A stretch of 64,000 nucleotides of DNA from Straminergon stramineum. Taxonomy: Eukaryota > Streptophyta > Bryopsida > Hypnales > Calliergonaceae. Both the position numbers and the translations under genes were made by a program. Positions 49,335 through 61,800 of the stretch are shown here, in pieces. Where the stretch lies: positions 45,543,218-45,607,217 of the forward strand of contig OY987263.1 of the NCBI GenBank assembly GCA_963920665.1, given 5' to 3'. Numbering within the stretch: position 1 is the stretch's first letter; each line of letters starts with the position of its first letter. The notes under the pieces are model-generated. The model was not told where the DNA came from. It saw nothing but the letters and a program-made list of their open reading frames with translations, and did no database searches.

Positions 49335-52300
49335 CTTGTTTGAAAGTCATTCAAAAATCTGATATTCTACAAATAAGGTGCCCTAAAAACACAAAGGAAT
49401 CTCTGGGTAGTTCCGTACATAATGTATTGAGAAGGGCATGGAGAAGGGCTACGGGGAATGGACAATAGTGGTTTAGAGTAAGTTACATTTTATCTCCCAA
49501 CTGAACATGTTTCTAAGACTAAAAATGCATGTGGTTTTGTCTTGTTTGTAGTTACCCCACCGGGCCACTTGTGACTGGTGGTTTTGTGTTTTTCTCCTCT
49601 TTGCAATGAAATTCCATTTCCTTGGTTTAACTCCAAAGTGACATTCGATTTTTTTGATGGCACAAAACTCGTAAGAGGTGGTCAACTAAAAAAATTATTT
49701 CTCAAACATTTGATGACATAGAGATGCATCCCACCATACAAGATGTCAAGGAGTTTGAATACTTGCATCCTAAAAAAACCAACCGTCAAATCTTGGCTTA
49801 GGAGGCCTTTTTCCTCCCATTAAATTTGGTATGGTACAACGCAAAATCAACTGAAATACGGAGATAAATTACTTTGGGGGCCTCTTGACCCATCAAGGAT
49901 TGCGAATTAGCACTACTGTTGAACTCCAAAAGTTTAGATTGCAATATACTCTCTACATTCCAATTGAAAAAACTATAAAATATGCTAATCCCTGCCATAC
50001 TCAAAGGAGGTTCAACAAGCATGTTGAAGTGGTGTTTTCCAAGTGTGTGAGTTTACAAAAATAACTAGGTAAGTATGAAGACACAAACAGAAAGATCGCT
50101 TTGGTGCTTTCAGAACCTCTTACAAGTAAGAACAACCAAAAAAATTTCAAGGAAATTGATTGTTGGGATCTACAGTTCAAAGACATCGAATGTTGGACAC
50201 CAACACACTTCTTCTGAAATCCAACGTATGATCGAGTTGCCTTAGGTTTTGAGTGCTGCGTGGACAATTTTGTGCATGTACAAGAATGCAAAAAGCAATG
50301 CGCTTTGCAGGAATAGTGTTGTCGACTATTGGTCGGAAGCACCGATTGGAAGTCACTCCTGACCATTCTTCTTATGAAATCCATTTCCTTTTCAATTTCT
50401 TGAGGCAAGTCAAATTGTGCTTGGCAATTCAAGCTCCTTCTCGGACCTTCTTCTTTTATTGATTACACCCCCACATCCTCTGGATTCCTAGTACCCCCAC
50501 TATGTGTCCTCGAGAATTTAGTTTTTGAGAGGCTATCTTTCATGACAAGTGAAGGCACAATGTTGTGGCCAACCATGGTGGCAGAATGGAGCCGTGAGAC
50601 TACAAGACAATTGCGGCAGTTTTGTACAACAAGACTGAACCACAAATTCTAATGATAATTCATACAATTCTAACCCTATGGCCATCACACTCTCGTTACA
50701 AGTGACACCCCACTACTTTGTATGCAAGTCCAACAAGACATGGATCCGAGGCAACCGTGTCTCTCGAAATTGTCTCTCACTCCATGAATTTTTTTGCACC
50801 TAAAACCCTTGCAAGGTGATTGCAAGAAACACTTCACATTTTTGGCTCATAAACCCGATTTCTAGCCGTTGTACTAGTAGTACTACGGACAACTATTAAT
50901 TTTGCGCGTCAGACTGCGCCTACGAATCTCAACTATCGATTTCAGGCGCTTGCAGATCTTAACCATTGATTCAGTACTATGTAGTACTATGTAGTACTGT
51001 AGAAGCCATTGGCAACAAAAAATAGCAGAAAAGGGATCTATGGATCTTTTCATTATTAGTAATTCAAAAAAAATTCAAAAAATTCCCCCCAAAAAGCCAT
51101 TTTTGTAGACAAGCCTACTCTCACATTGCACCAAAAATTTCTTCAAAATTTTTTTTTTCTGCAGAAAAAATGTGCGTGAATAATGGTCACTTTGGCCTCA
51201 TGTAGACACCTCATGCAAAGTTTTTTTGCAAAAAACTCTTTGTCTCTCATTGGAATACAAATACAATTCTAGCTTCTCCAATTTGTGGCTTCCAATTTGC
51301 ATTTTTGGGTACAACTTCGACTCAAAACCCTCCAAAATGACCAAGGTAGACACCCAATCGGGGGCATTTTAAAAATAGTAAATTAATTTTTAAACCCCCC
51401 CCCCCCAAAAATATAGAATGTGTGAAACTTTTATGTGTACCTTCATTCCAAATTTCAAGACAAGTGGACTTACGATGCAAAAGTTATGACCAAAAAACCA
51501 CATGTCCAAGGGCAAGGGGACAAAAAATAGGACAAGTGTTTCTTGCAATCACCTTGCATTGAAGCCACTTCACCATCCACGATGACCCTCACCAACAGTC
51601 TCTCTTTAGGCACCTGTGTTGTGCAACCCAGACTTATCTCTAGTGACGTCAATTGAAATTTGTATAGAAAGCCCACAAGTACTCCTTTGAGTGAGCATAA
51701 GATGTCATTGCAAAGCTCTCCCACAGGTGTAGAAGACTTTCTTAGAATGTTTTCTCAATTGACACCTGAAAGTGTAAGATTTCCGCCCTTGAAAAAACTC
51801 GAGGACACTTTTTGTCCTCTTTGATGCTTTGGGGTTAAGAAAAAACTCAAACTACAGTACTAACTTAACATTGGCATTGAAATTTTGGGCAGGTTCTTCA
51901 ATTTAGGTACACCGATGAGGTGAACTGAATGGGAAATTATTCTTTGTGTATAAGGTAGTCTGCTCTTAAAGCGACTGCTTAAGGGCTGGTCGGCCTTTTA
52001 GATGGTTCTTAGATGCACAAAATGATTTTTCCTTATTTTTCACTTGAAAAAAAATTGATGTAGAATTTGACCAAAGTGGTTTCATATTTTTCAGAGCATT
52101 TTTGAATTACTTATGAATTTTTAAAGAATTTTGTTGTAGGCACCTGTTTTTTATCATAGGCCTTGCAAAACACACACACACACATAGTTTGAAAAAAGAT
52201 ATGGCTTGACCAAAAACAAGCACTACAACATTCAAAAAGTAATACACGAGGTTCTTAAATGCAACCATTACTAAAAAATTAAGTGGACACACCCTAGCTT

Positions 52301-53031
52301 TGAAATGGATTGTCTTTGACTCTTATTCCATCCATTGGCAAAGTATAAATCAATACCTGACAAATCTTAATTATGCTCTAACATTTGTAGCAGTCTATTT
52401 CAGAACCATTGATTGTCCATTTCAGAGGGGCCAATTGGGTTGTTTGAAGAAGATGGTCACAATAAGAATTGACTACCTTCAGGGAGGCAACCCATTTTTT
52501 ACCACACAAGCAGATACATGTATCTACAAGGGAGGTTTCAATAGTGTGGAAATAGAGTTTATAAGGTTTCTGTAATTTTTCAAATTTTTATTTCTCAAAA
52601 CAAAGTTACTATGAATTTTTCAACTGAAGATTTTGTTCCACCTATATTAATTATATAGACCTTCATATTTCCAACCAAAGGTTAGTTGCAAAATCCAACA
52701 AGGGTTGGTTGCAATATTGAGAATCTTGTTGCCAATCATAATGTGCCATAGTTGTGCTAGGAAGTATGTTAGCATTAATTATGTTAATCACCTTTTGATT
52801 GAAAATACTCCAACTTGCATTGCCAGAATGGGGCAATGATCAAAAATGGGTTGCTTTCCTTCACTTGCTTTGATTTATGCTAAGCTAAATTGTAGCCAAC
52901 AATGCAATAGAAACAGAACCATGAGAAAGCAAGTATTCATTAGTACTCTAGGGTGGTACCTATTGTAGTGTGCCCTACATTATTGCCACAATATATAATA
53001 AAAAACAAGTAAGATGTAATTTTCTAAATTT
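49335..53031. other. Repeat-rich spacer, no gene recognised
   Basis: Open frames at 49473-49685, 49798-50645 and 51470-51724 look like remnants of mobile elements but carry no identifiable domain. It contains a 25-bp inverted pair (50810/51534), a GTACTATGTA tandem (50973-50999), a C-run near 51400, a (CA)n run (52168-52184) and a solo right TTAA tip (GGGG then TTAA, 51835-51838). Confidence 0.45.
50810..51558. repeat. Perfect 25-bp inverted repeat 700 bp apart
   Basis: The 25 bp at 50810-50834 (begins TGCAAGGTGATTGC) recur exactly inverted at 51534-51558. Flanking similarity does not extend, so these are not clear transposon tips. Confidence 0.6.
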
Positions 53032-53613
53032 TTAACCCCTAAAGGACTGAATAATTGTTGAACATATGCAAATAATCTCAGGTAGGTTTGTGTGAAGTCA
53101 TTTTCTAACATATGTTCTTCAAATTTTGACATGAAGTGTGAATATGTACCCCCTAAGTGAGAAGATAATTTTTTTTTCTGATCAGGTGCTTGGATCAGAA
53201 GTTATACTACCCTAAACTTTTGTGGCAGCTAGGGCAACTTCAGGAAGTATGTATAAAACACCTCCTCTACTTCTAAAATTTGGCAAGTTTGTAACTTACA
53301 CGATAAAAGGTGCAAATGTCAAAAAAATCCCATGTATAGTGTAAAAATCTCAATCTAGGAGGAATTAAAGGCTACTAGCCTTGTCAGGCAAGGTTGAAAA
53401 AAAATTCTCCTAACTTCAAATGTTATAATCTTTCAATTTGTATGGTCAAAGTTTTTGAAATTTTTTCCATACATTCCGTAGTAGTCTAATCAAAATTTGT
53501 ACGATTGAATTTTGAAAAAAAACTTTTTTTTTTCATGTTTTTCTCAATGCCCTAAAAAGTGGCAATTTTTCACAATTTGTGTCTAAAATGTGCCTTAGTC
53601 TTGTAGGGGTTGA
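53032..53613. mobile_element. TTAA-bounded element (574 bp)
   Basis: TTAA at 53032-53035, right TTGA (one change) at 53610-53613. Tips CCCCTAAAGGACTG and, inverted, CCCCTACAAGACTAAGG. Non-coding. Confidence 0.7.
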
Positions 53614-53616
53614 TTC

Positions 53617-53790
53617 ATAATTTTTTTGAAATTCCATATTTTTTTGCAACAAGTCAGAACACCACAAAACAAAGTCCATATATCCCTACTTGCAAAGAAC
53701 TTTCTAATGGTTTAAAAAACACGGCTAGGGGACATATCGTTCGAAAGATCTCACCCTAATAAACAAAACAAACAAAACAAAATAAAAAAG
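53617..53790. repeat. Repeat R1, copy
   Basis: Contains AACACCACAAAACAAAGTCC and AGATCTCACCCTAATAAAC as in the other R1 copies. It directly abuts the TTAA element 53032-53613. Confidence 0.6.
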
Positions 53791-54798
53791 AATAGCTCTA
53801 GCAAGAACACAATGGAAATGAAAATGCCCATAAATATAATTCTACACTAGGGCCCAATGATCCCAATGTCATGCTCCCAATGCTCTCCACCAACTTTTTT
53901 CAAATCTTCACATGTAGATAAAAAAAACAAAGGTCAATGAGCCCAAAATTTCTTGTCCACCAATCCCCAACACTCTCGGTGTTTGTCCCAAATACAATTT
54001 GGATGAAAATATGAACTTTTATTCCTTGCGTGCACATAACTCTAAAGTCATTCATTGGATACTTATTGTCTTATACATCATTCCAAGGTTAACCCCTTGT
54101 AATCAAGGGGGTCCTCTTACCGTCCTCATAAGAAATTAATACCCATGCATCCTACAAGATTATTTTAATGAGTTTATCGTTTTAGGCTTGGAAATCAATG
54201 CTTCAAGTAGTTGGGATCTTAACTTGAATTGCCAACCAAGTATTTAGGAATCCTTCTTTAGAACAAGGGGGGCTAGGAAGACTAAGGTTATGAATTTTAT
54301 GGACACATGAACATATTAAGACCTAAGTAGTGGATTGAAATTATTGGACCCATTGTGTTCTCATGATATGTTTTAGTGGCTTTTGTTTATCATTACAAGA
54401 GCATATGCACCCTACCATGTTGGATGGCTTACAATTTAATATGAGACCTACCTTGTTCCCTCCAAAGGACAAATTCTTGCAAGCAATTCAAAATTGGCTC
54501 TTGGCATACTATTATTCAACCCTTTAGTTATCATTTTGCCTACATTCAAGTGCATCTCAAGGAGTATCATGTTTGAGAGAACTTGACCAAACCATAACTT
54601 AGATGATTTGGGGAGAATGATTTGGCCTTGCAAAGCTAGTTGGTGCCACATCCCTTCTAGAAGAATGGTACACCCCACAAAGGTTGGGCACATAGGGAGG
54701 CCTACCTAAAATGGCCTTGTCTGGCCCCTTCAAAACCTGTATTCCTGGCAACTTTTCTAAACATTGAGAGTGTAGATGTTCAAATGTTTGTTACTTTG
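53791..54798. other. Spacer with an unsupported minus-strand frame
   Basis: Frame 54693-54448 (MCPTFVGCTILLEGMWHQ...) reads like degraded retroelement coding sequence but shows no diagnostic motif. TTAACCCCTTGTAATCAAGGGG at 54089-54110 is a short hairpin next to a TTAA. Confidence 0.35.
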
Positions 54799-54951
54799 TT
54801 AATCCTTAAAGGATGCGACCCCAATTACCAAGGTAGTCACCAAATTAAATTGCTTTGACTATTGGACCAATAGGTGCATTCCTTGTTACTTCAATGAACA
54901 ATCATGTCATCCATTGGCCATTTTTTGGCCTCAACTTCATGTAAGGGTTAA
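54799..54951. mobile_element. TTAA-bounded small MITE (145 bp)
   Basis: TTAA at 54799-54802 and 54948-54951. Tips TCCTTAAAGGATG and, inverted, CCCTTACATGAAG. Weaker tips than other members. Confidence 0.55.
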
Positions 54952-55547
54952 AATAATTAACATTACTAGTCTACCTAGTCTACCTTGATATTCATGCAAA
55001 AAAATATAGACAATCAATTCCTTTGTGACTCTCTCTAGTCCTAGTCCAAGAGGGATTTTTTATTGTTGAATATGTCTTATGCTCAACCTAGAATACCATG
55101 GTCACTGCAAATTTTATGAATAAATAGATATATTCCAACCTTTGCTACATTTAGAAATTACAAATTTTGGAAAAGGGTTGAATCTATGGACACATGGTTT
55201 TGAAACCCTTCATGAACTTTGAGAAAAATAAATGTGACCTACAAAATTTGCAAGTTTTACCCCATGTATACATTGTAGTAATCAATACCATTGTGTATAT
55301 TCAATTTTTATATCATTCTATATTTTAAAATGGCTAGTGATGCTCACTTCAAGCAATAATTTAATAATTTAATAAACATTTTCAAAAGGCATTTAAAGAT
55401 TTCTAGTAAAGATTTGAAAAACTAACAGAATGTCTTTTTATGATCATATGTCTAAATCAAATCTAGATAATTCAAATTCCAAAGTGATAGATATGATACA
55501 CCCCCAAGAATATTTTATTTATTTGAGGCAAAATTTGATAAAAGCAG
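54952..55547. other. AT-rich spacer, no gene recognised
   Basis: No supported frame or repeat boundary. Confidence 0.5.
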
Positions 55548-56690
55548 GATGTTAAATTGTACCTACAAAAGTGGGCCCAATTGATGTGGCTTGACACAAT
55601 CCCTAGCTTGGACCATCAAACCCAACCAAGTGCACGGGTCGTAGAACTACAAACCTCATAGGACCACAACTTTGCACAACCGCAAACCCAACAAAAGTGA
55701 GGAGGATAACGACCACCCATGTCCTATCTAGGGCACTGGATTAGGGTTCCAGGGTCTCCTTTCAAACTATGAACTAATTCACATATCCCACATTGTTTGT
55801 TTTCCCTCCTACCACCCCACATGTATATAAAGAGTTGTCTTTTTAATTCAAAATTTACACAAATCATGAATGGCTTTTGAAGAAAAGTGAGGTAAATGTG
55901 ATGTCATGCCACATTAATGTGAGTCCCTATGAAATGGATGATTTAACATTTGGCAAAAAAAGATAACGTCCTAAGAATTTTTTCAAGTTTTATTAAAACA
56001 TCAATTTTTGGCACAATTCAAACAACATTTTTTGAAGTTCAAAAATGACATATAAAATTCAGTCCATGTTTGTCTCCTAACCTTGTACTTTATGACAATT
56101 TCATTGTTCTAAAGATCTTGTACAAAATAGGCACTTCAATTGTTTTCGGGTTATCAAAAATTTCATTTGGAAGGGGACGAAATTTTATATGTCCTTTTTG
56201 AACTTCAAGAAATGTTCTTTGAATTGTGCCAAAAATTGATGTTTTAATAAAACTTGAAAAAATTCTTAGGACATTATCTTTCTTTGCCGAATGTTAAATC
56301 ATCTATTTCACAAGGACTCACAGTAACGTGGCATGACATCACATTTACCTTACTTTACTTCAAAATCCATTCTTGATTTGTGTTTTGAATTGGAAAGACA
56401 ACTCTTTATATACATATGGATTAGTAGGGGGGAAAACAAACAATGCAAGATATGTGAATTAGTTTATAGTTTTAAAAAAGATCCTAGAACCCTAACCCGA
56501 ACTACCCTAGGAAGGACATGGGTGGTCATCATCCTCCTCACTTTCATTGGAGTTGTGGTCCTACAAGGTTGCAGTTTTGCAAAATTGTGGGCTTGCGACT
56601 TGCACACTTGGTTGGATCCAATAGTCCAAGCCGGGGACTATGTGAGGCTACATCAACTGGGCCCACTTTTGTAAGCATGATTTAACATTC
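55548..56690. repeat. 1.14-kb inverted repeat (foldback element)
   Basis: The left arm 55548-56065 and right arm 56175-56690 are inverted copies over about 515 bp each, around a 109-bp loop. Anchors: AAAGTGGGCCCA at both outer ends, TATATAAAGAGTTGTCTT mid-arm, GTGATGTCATGCCAC, and GAATTTTTTCAAGTTTTATT near the centre. The inner halves are nearly identical; the outer halves differ by substitutions and short rearrangements. A 113-codon frame in the right arm (56333-56674) is not matched by an equivalent frame in the left arm, so it is probably not a gene. If transcribed, it would make one long hairpin RNA. Confidence 0.9.
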
Positions 56691-56932
56691 TACCCCATAA
56701 AATACTACTAGGGCTTTGTTGTTCAACTACTAGGACTTTGTGCTACAAATGATGATTACCTAGGTTGTGTGGTTTTGGTTTCATTAATAAAGACTTCAAT
56801 GCACCCTATATTCATCAATACCAAAAAAATGTAGAAATATCATATTACAATTATGTGCACATCATAATATTAAGTAGTTGCATTGATCATTTGCAATATT
56901 AATTTTTGTTGTTGATGGTAGTATCATTTTAA

Positions 56933-57011
56933 TTAACCCCTGAAGGACCACAAGGGCACCAAGTGGCTTCTATAACACGTATTTTTATAAACTTGGTCCT
57001 TTAGGGGTCAT
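56933..57011. mobile_element. 71-bp TTAA-type palindromic micro-element
   Basis: TTAA at 56933-56936, then CCCCTGAAGGACCA. The right end inverted reads CCCCTAAAGGACCA, followed by TCAT (decayed TTAA). Almost entirely two tips. Confidence 0.65.
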
Positions 57012-58807
57012 GCCAAATCATCTTCTTTTGTCATCCCTAGTTTGCTTCGAATTTCATATTGCATTTGTTCAAGTAATTCTTACAATGTGTACATAATTGA
57101 TATGTTATAAATTATTATAAATTTATAAAAGTATTACATTAGAAAATGAAAAAAAATTCTATACACACGACAATATACTCAAAAAGATTTTGTACTACTA
57201 ATAAATGAAAAAATATTTAAATTGTGGACTTTTAGTTGTAGCTTCAATTGGCCTCAAATTGTACGGCCTCAATTTTCATGGTGTCATTTGTAGCTTCTAT
57301 TGTGTGATCTAAAATTTTGTGGCTCCACTTGTGTCTATTTAGATCTAATGCACCCTATATTTGATAAGTATATATATCAAGCTATACCAATTTCAACCTA
57401 AAGATCACCATTTTGGAATTACTAAAACTTAATGCTATGATGAGAATATACCACTAACAAATGCATCTTCACCATTGCTTGTTGTTTTGGTCTTAGGAAG
57501 GTCTAGGCTTGCCTAAGCTACTCTTGAATCCCCATTATACTACACCAAATGACCAAACTCACCTTAGTGGCCTTAAAATTTCCTCTCCAAACTTCAAACT
57601 TTTTTGTGTAAGAGTATTTGTTCAACATATTGAAACTGAGGGTGTTTTGGTCTCTTAGCTAAAATAGGAATGCCCACCCAACAAATTTCAAGCCCTGACA
57701 AACCAACTCATCCAAAACCTTACGGCAAGCCATTTGTAGAATTTGGAACATAAACATGACAAGTGATTGTTTATGACAACAAAAATTGAGCCCTTCAAAC
57801 CTTTTTTGGCACATCTCTTTTGGAGAACAATGGTAAAGATGATGCTTTGAGCAACTACTATACAAGAGGCAATATCTTTATGGCATTGGTTGCTTTTCAA
57901 ATATGGTCTAATTCAAACTTCTTCATATTTGGTTCTTGCTTTCTATCAATGCAAAGTCTCCTCGACAACGTTCTTAGGATGAAGGTTGTGGTTCCTCGTT
58001 CGTCCGGGTCTGTTTTCATTCATCCAAAGAGCATTTTGGGCGTGGTGTCCTTGATGAACGATGTCGTCTGTCCCCTGCCTCATTCGTCTTCTGCCATGTT
58101 GAAGGATCTCCCTGCAATGCACGAGCGAGGACTTCGGCAAATGCGAGAGAAGATGACGATGTGCGGGGATTCCGTTGAAAATGCTTCAGATTCTGGCGAC
58201 TCGTCCAGTATGCTAACAATCGCTTTCCATCTTCATGTGCGAATTCGCGATGACCAGCTTGATTGCGTAATGAGCGCATGAGGTGCACTGTCGAGCAATC
58301 TTTCACTGCAGACACAATTTTGCAAGAGAATGAATCTCATCCTTTATCGGATTGCAAGCATCTTCCTCGTGCACAACTTTTAGCTTCAATGCGCAAGCCC
58401 TTTCGCTTTCCAGGGTGTATTCATCGAGATTGCCACTTTTTCTAGGGTTTCCTCGAGCTACCGGCCGATTCTTGATGTTTTTATTTCTGGTACCTTATTG
58501 ATATGCTTCTTCGATTTCGGTTTAAAAATTTCAGAGGTTGATGCTTGATTGTTGTCCTGTTGGAAGTGTCGTTTGCCGTGTATTCAATTTCTATTCAAGC
58601 TCACCGCGTTTGATATCTTGAGTGAATCAATGAGTGTCTGTTGGTATTGTGACTGTTACCGGGAATTGGTGAATGCATTTGTTTAGCAATCTCATTGCTT
58701 TTGATTGATCGTGTCGATATATAGTTCTTCTTAACCCTCGTTCTTTGGTTTGTCAGGACCCCCTGAGGTGCACGTGGTCTTCAGTTAGTTGTCCAATCTA
58801 AAGGGTG
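57012..58807. other. Upstream region of the phosphatase gene
   Basis: 57012-57900 is AT-rich spacer. 57950-58450 is GC-richer, with overlapping open frames on both strands (plus 57820-58281, minus 58276-58016). The minus frame from ATG 58276 (MRSLRNQAGHREFAHEDG) is free of runs and could be the first exon of a divergent gene, but it has no recognisable motif and no clear donor was fixed. The promoter and 5' UTR of the phosphatase should lie within 58450-58807. Confidence 0.35.
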
Positions 58808-61800
58808 ATGAGTTCACGATCCGTAGGGGCAGCTTCGATGAATTTCTGGTGCGTTGCTTTGGTGGTGGGGTTTGGGCTGTGTCTTGTGCCGCGAGTGGTG
58901 GTTGGCGATCATGTGCGTCCTGTTTTGAGGTTCAACCGCGAGGGCACTTTTAAGATTCTGCAGGTGATTGATTTGTAGACATTGGCATTTTGAACTTTGA
59001 AGTGACAATCTTTTCTTTTGCCACGGTGTACTCTTTTTTTTTAATATGTTAACGTTCAGGTTTCGGTATGGTAACATCACCTTTCACTGAGCTTTCAAAT
59101 TTGCGTCACGACGGGGAGAACTTATAATATTTGTCGATACCCTAATTGTATCTTAAAGAGCTCAAGTACTTAGTATGGAATCAAAGATGTGCTCAAAAAT
59201 AAAGTACTCGCAATAACACTAAGTGCTCGTAGACCAATTTGATACAATATAAATTTCTAGTGAGCCAAGGAAATGGGAAAGAAGCAAGATTTGGATTGAC
59301 CAAAACTTCACTTTATATGAAGAGATACTCACTATTGAAAATTGAAAATAGCTCCTTTGGATCAAGGAAGTGGATTGCTTGACTTAGGATGCATCCTTGG
59401 TTTGGGAGTGCATCTTCTTGTTGTGGCCTCTAATTAGAGAAGTCATCCACTATGAGAGCTTATTGTTCAAACCAAAACTAACTTCTTATACATTTCTTCA
59501 CCTTTCTAAGAATATTAATATGCGGACCAAAATTTTCGTACAGGGAATCAGTTTTATTGGAAAGGTATCCTTCTGAGCCGGAACATAATCATAAGTTCAG
59601 AATGGGTGATATTTTTGGAGTAGGGCTTCTGCTCAAACATTCGGCCTGATCACCTAAATCATTGAATTCCTTCTTCTTATACCATTCTGCAACGTACAGT
59701 TTTCAATAGGCTTGAGAGCACGAGCTACTCAGTTCGGCTCCGTCTACCGATCTTTGCTGCCTATGGATTATGCTGTATTACTTCAGGTATCTCACATCGT
59801 GTCTATCACTCACTTTTCTGCGCAGGTTGCTGACATGCATTTCGCGCAAGGTGCACAATCGCAATGTTTTGATGTGTCTACATCACATCATTGCTCCGAT
59901 TTAAATACTACTTCCTTCATTGAGCGGCTACTGGCTGCAGAGAAGCCTGATTTGGTCGTCTTTACTGGTACGCTATGGTGTATTCCTGATCATTGTCCAC
60001 TTGTTGAAGTCTTCGAGCTGATTACGAATAATTTATGCAGTCCTTGTTACAAGTATGCAAGTGATCGTGCAGTGCTTGCATGATTTTTGTTGATGCTCGT
60101 TAATGTTATCGCGAAGGAAATATTCTTAGATTTGTTCTTAAATTTCTGAGCGATTTGTTTACAAATGCATCTGCGATATCTTGAAAATGGTCGACAGTGT
60201 TACTGCTGTTTGGATGATTAAACCCAAGGAATTTCGTTTGTTAAAACATGCTTGCAAGCGATGACAGTGGATTTGAGCTAGTGAATGGTTTCATATCCTT
60301 CCTCTGAAATTTATTACTCTAATTTAACTTACCATATTTTTGCACAGGAGACAATATCGACGGCGGTACTGCCAAGGATGCCACAAAATCAATGGACCAG
60401 GCTTTTGCTCCAGTAATAGCGGCCAAAATTCCTTGGGCTGCAGTATTGGGAAATCATGATCAAGAATCAAATCTGCCTCGAGCAAAAGTGATGGATTACT
60501 TAACAAAGATGGATTATTCTGTGTCTGAAATTTTGAATCCTAGTATGGAGACTCTTTTAGGGAAAAGTGCCAACAGCAAAGCCCCAATTGAGGTTCATGG
60601 GCATGGCAACTACTATCTGCAGGTCTTTGGTGCCTTGGGCTCAGATTCTGCCAACTTCAGCCTTCTCAATTTGTATTTTCTTGACTCTGGGGACTATTCC
60701 AAGTTTAATACTGTAGGTGGCTATGACTGGGTTCGAGCTAGCCAGTTACTATGGTTCGAAACGCTTGCGGCAAATCTTAGGGTAATACTCTAGGCTATCT
60801 CATTGAAGGCTTTACACATTTTTAGCTATCTCATTTTTCACTATCTCTATCAGGTTTTTACGACTGTCACAAATCATATCCGGTGAAATCTGACTTGAGC
60901 TACTGAGCTGCTGCTAACACCCAATTGTACCTTTTTGTGTGCAGGCTGCGGAAGTTCCGGGAAGCACTTTGCTTGGACAGAAAATGCCGTCACCTATTAC
61001 TCCAGCCCTGGCCTATTTCCACATCCCGATTCCTGAGTACAATGCAGTTCTTATGAACCCCTCTACCATAGTGGGTGAGAAACAGGAAACAATATGCTCT
61101 GCATCTGTAAACTCTGGATTGTTTACGTCCCTTGTCGAGGCAGGGGATGTCAAAGCCATTTTTGTTGGACACGATCATGTCAATGACTACTGCGGCAATC
61201 TTCTTGGCATCCAGTTGTGTTATGGGGGTGGCATTGGCTACCACACCTATGGGTTCGTGATTTTCATCCTTCTACACGGTCACGTTTTGTCTTAAATGTA
61301 CTACATTTTAAAATAGAATATACGCAATTGCTGTTTCCTTCTTTGTTGAGATTGGCTGCGCTGATACCTTTCTTTTGCCCATTTTTTTACGAACTGGAAT
61401 CTGGACCCCTTAAATGCATTATGTTTATGCTAATGCTTGTATCAATAATGATTCAGGAAGGCTGGGTGGGCAAGACGGGCACGGGTAGTGCAGGCCTCTC
61501 TTGGGAGGGGCACGCAGGACGGTTTGAAAATCACTCGAGAAATCAAGACTTGGAAACTTCTAGATGATGAGGACCTCAGTAAATCAGATATTCAAACCCT
61601 GTTCAATGCATATGCGGGTGAATGGTTTTCTACCCCCATCTTCGGTAGAAGTCTTTCATTCAGAAGAAGAAGTGGCGACAATTGGATTCCTAGTTTAACC
61701 CTCATGTTGCTGCTTACAGGCTTGGCTGCATCATCTTTTTTTATTAATTATTTGGTACGCAAGTTTCAAAGACGGAAAAGGACCAATAGTTATTCCCCTG

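Noticed and set aside
54448..54693. Possible reverse transcriptase fragment
   Set aside because: Residue mix suggests decayed mobile-element coding, but no diagnostic catalytic motif can be seen and stops follow at once.
56333..56674. 113-codon frame in the right arm of the inverted repeat
   Set aside because: The matching sequence of the left arm carries no equivalent frame, so selection for coding is unlikely.
55548..56690. Inverted arms as long terminal repeats of a retrotransposon
   Set aside because: LTRs are direct repeats; these arms are inverted and only 109 bp apart.
8896..57011. CCCTAAA/TTTAGGG at many sites as interstitial plant telomere repeats
   Set aside because: Each site has only one unit, placed in inverted orientation at the two ends of a discrete segment next to TTAA; no tandem telomeric array is present.
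57820..58281. 153-codon plus-strand open frame upstream of the phosphatase
   Set aside because: Crosses from AT-rich repeat into GC-rich promoter-like DNA without a change of reading quality; no recognisable domain.
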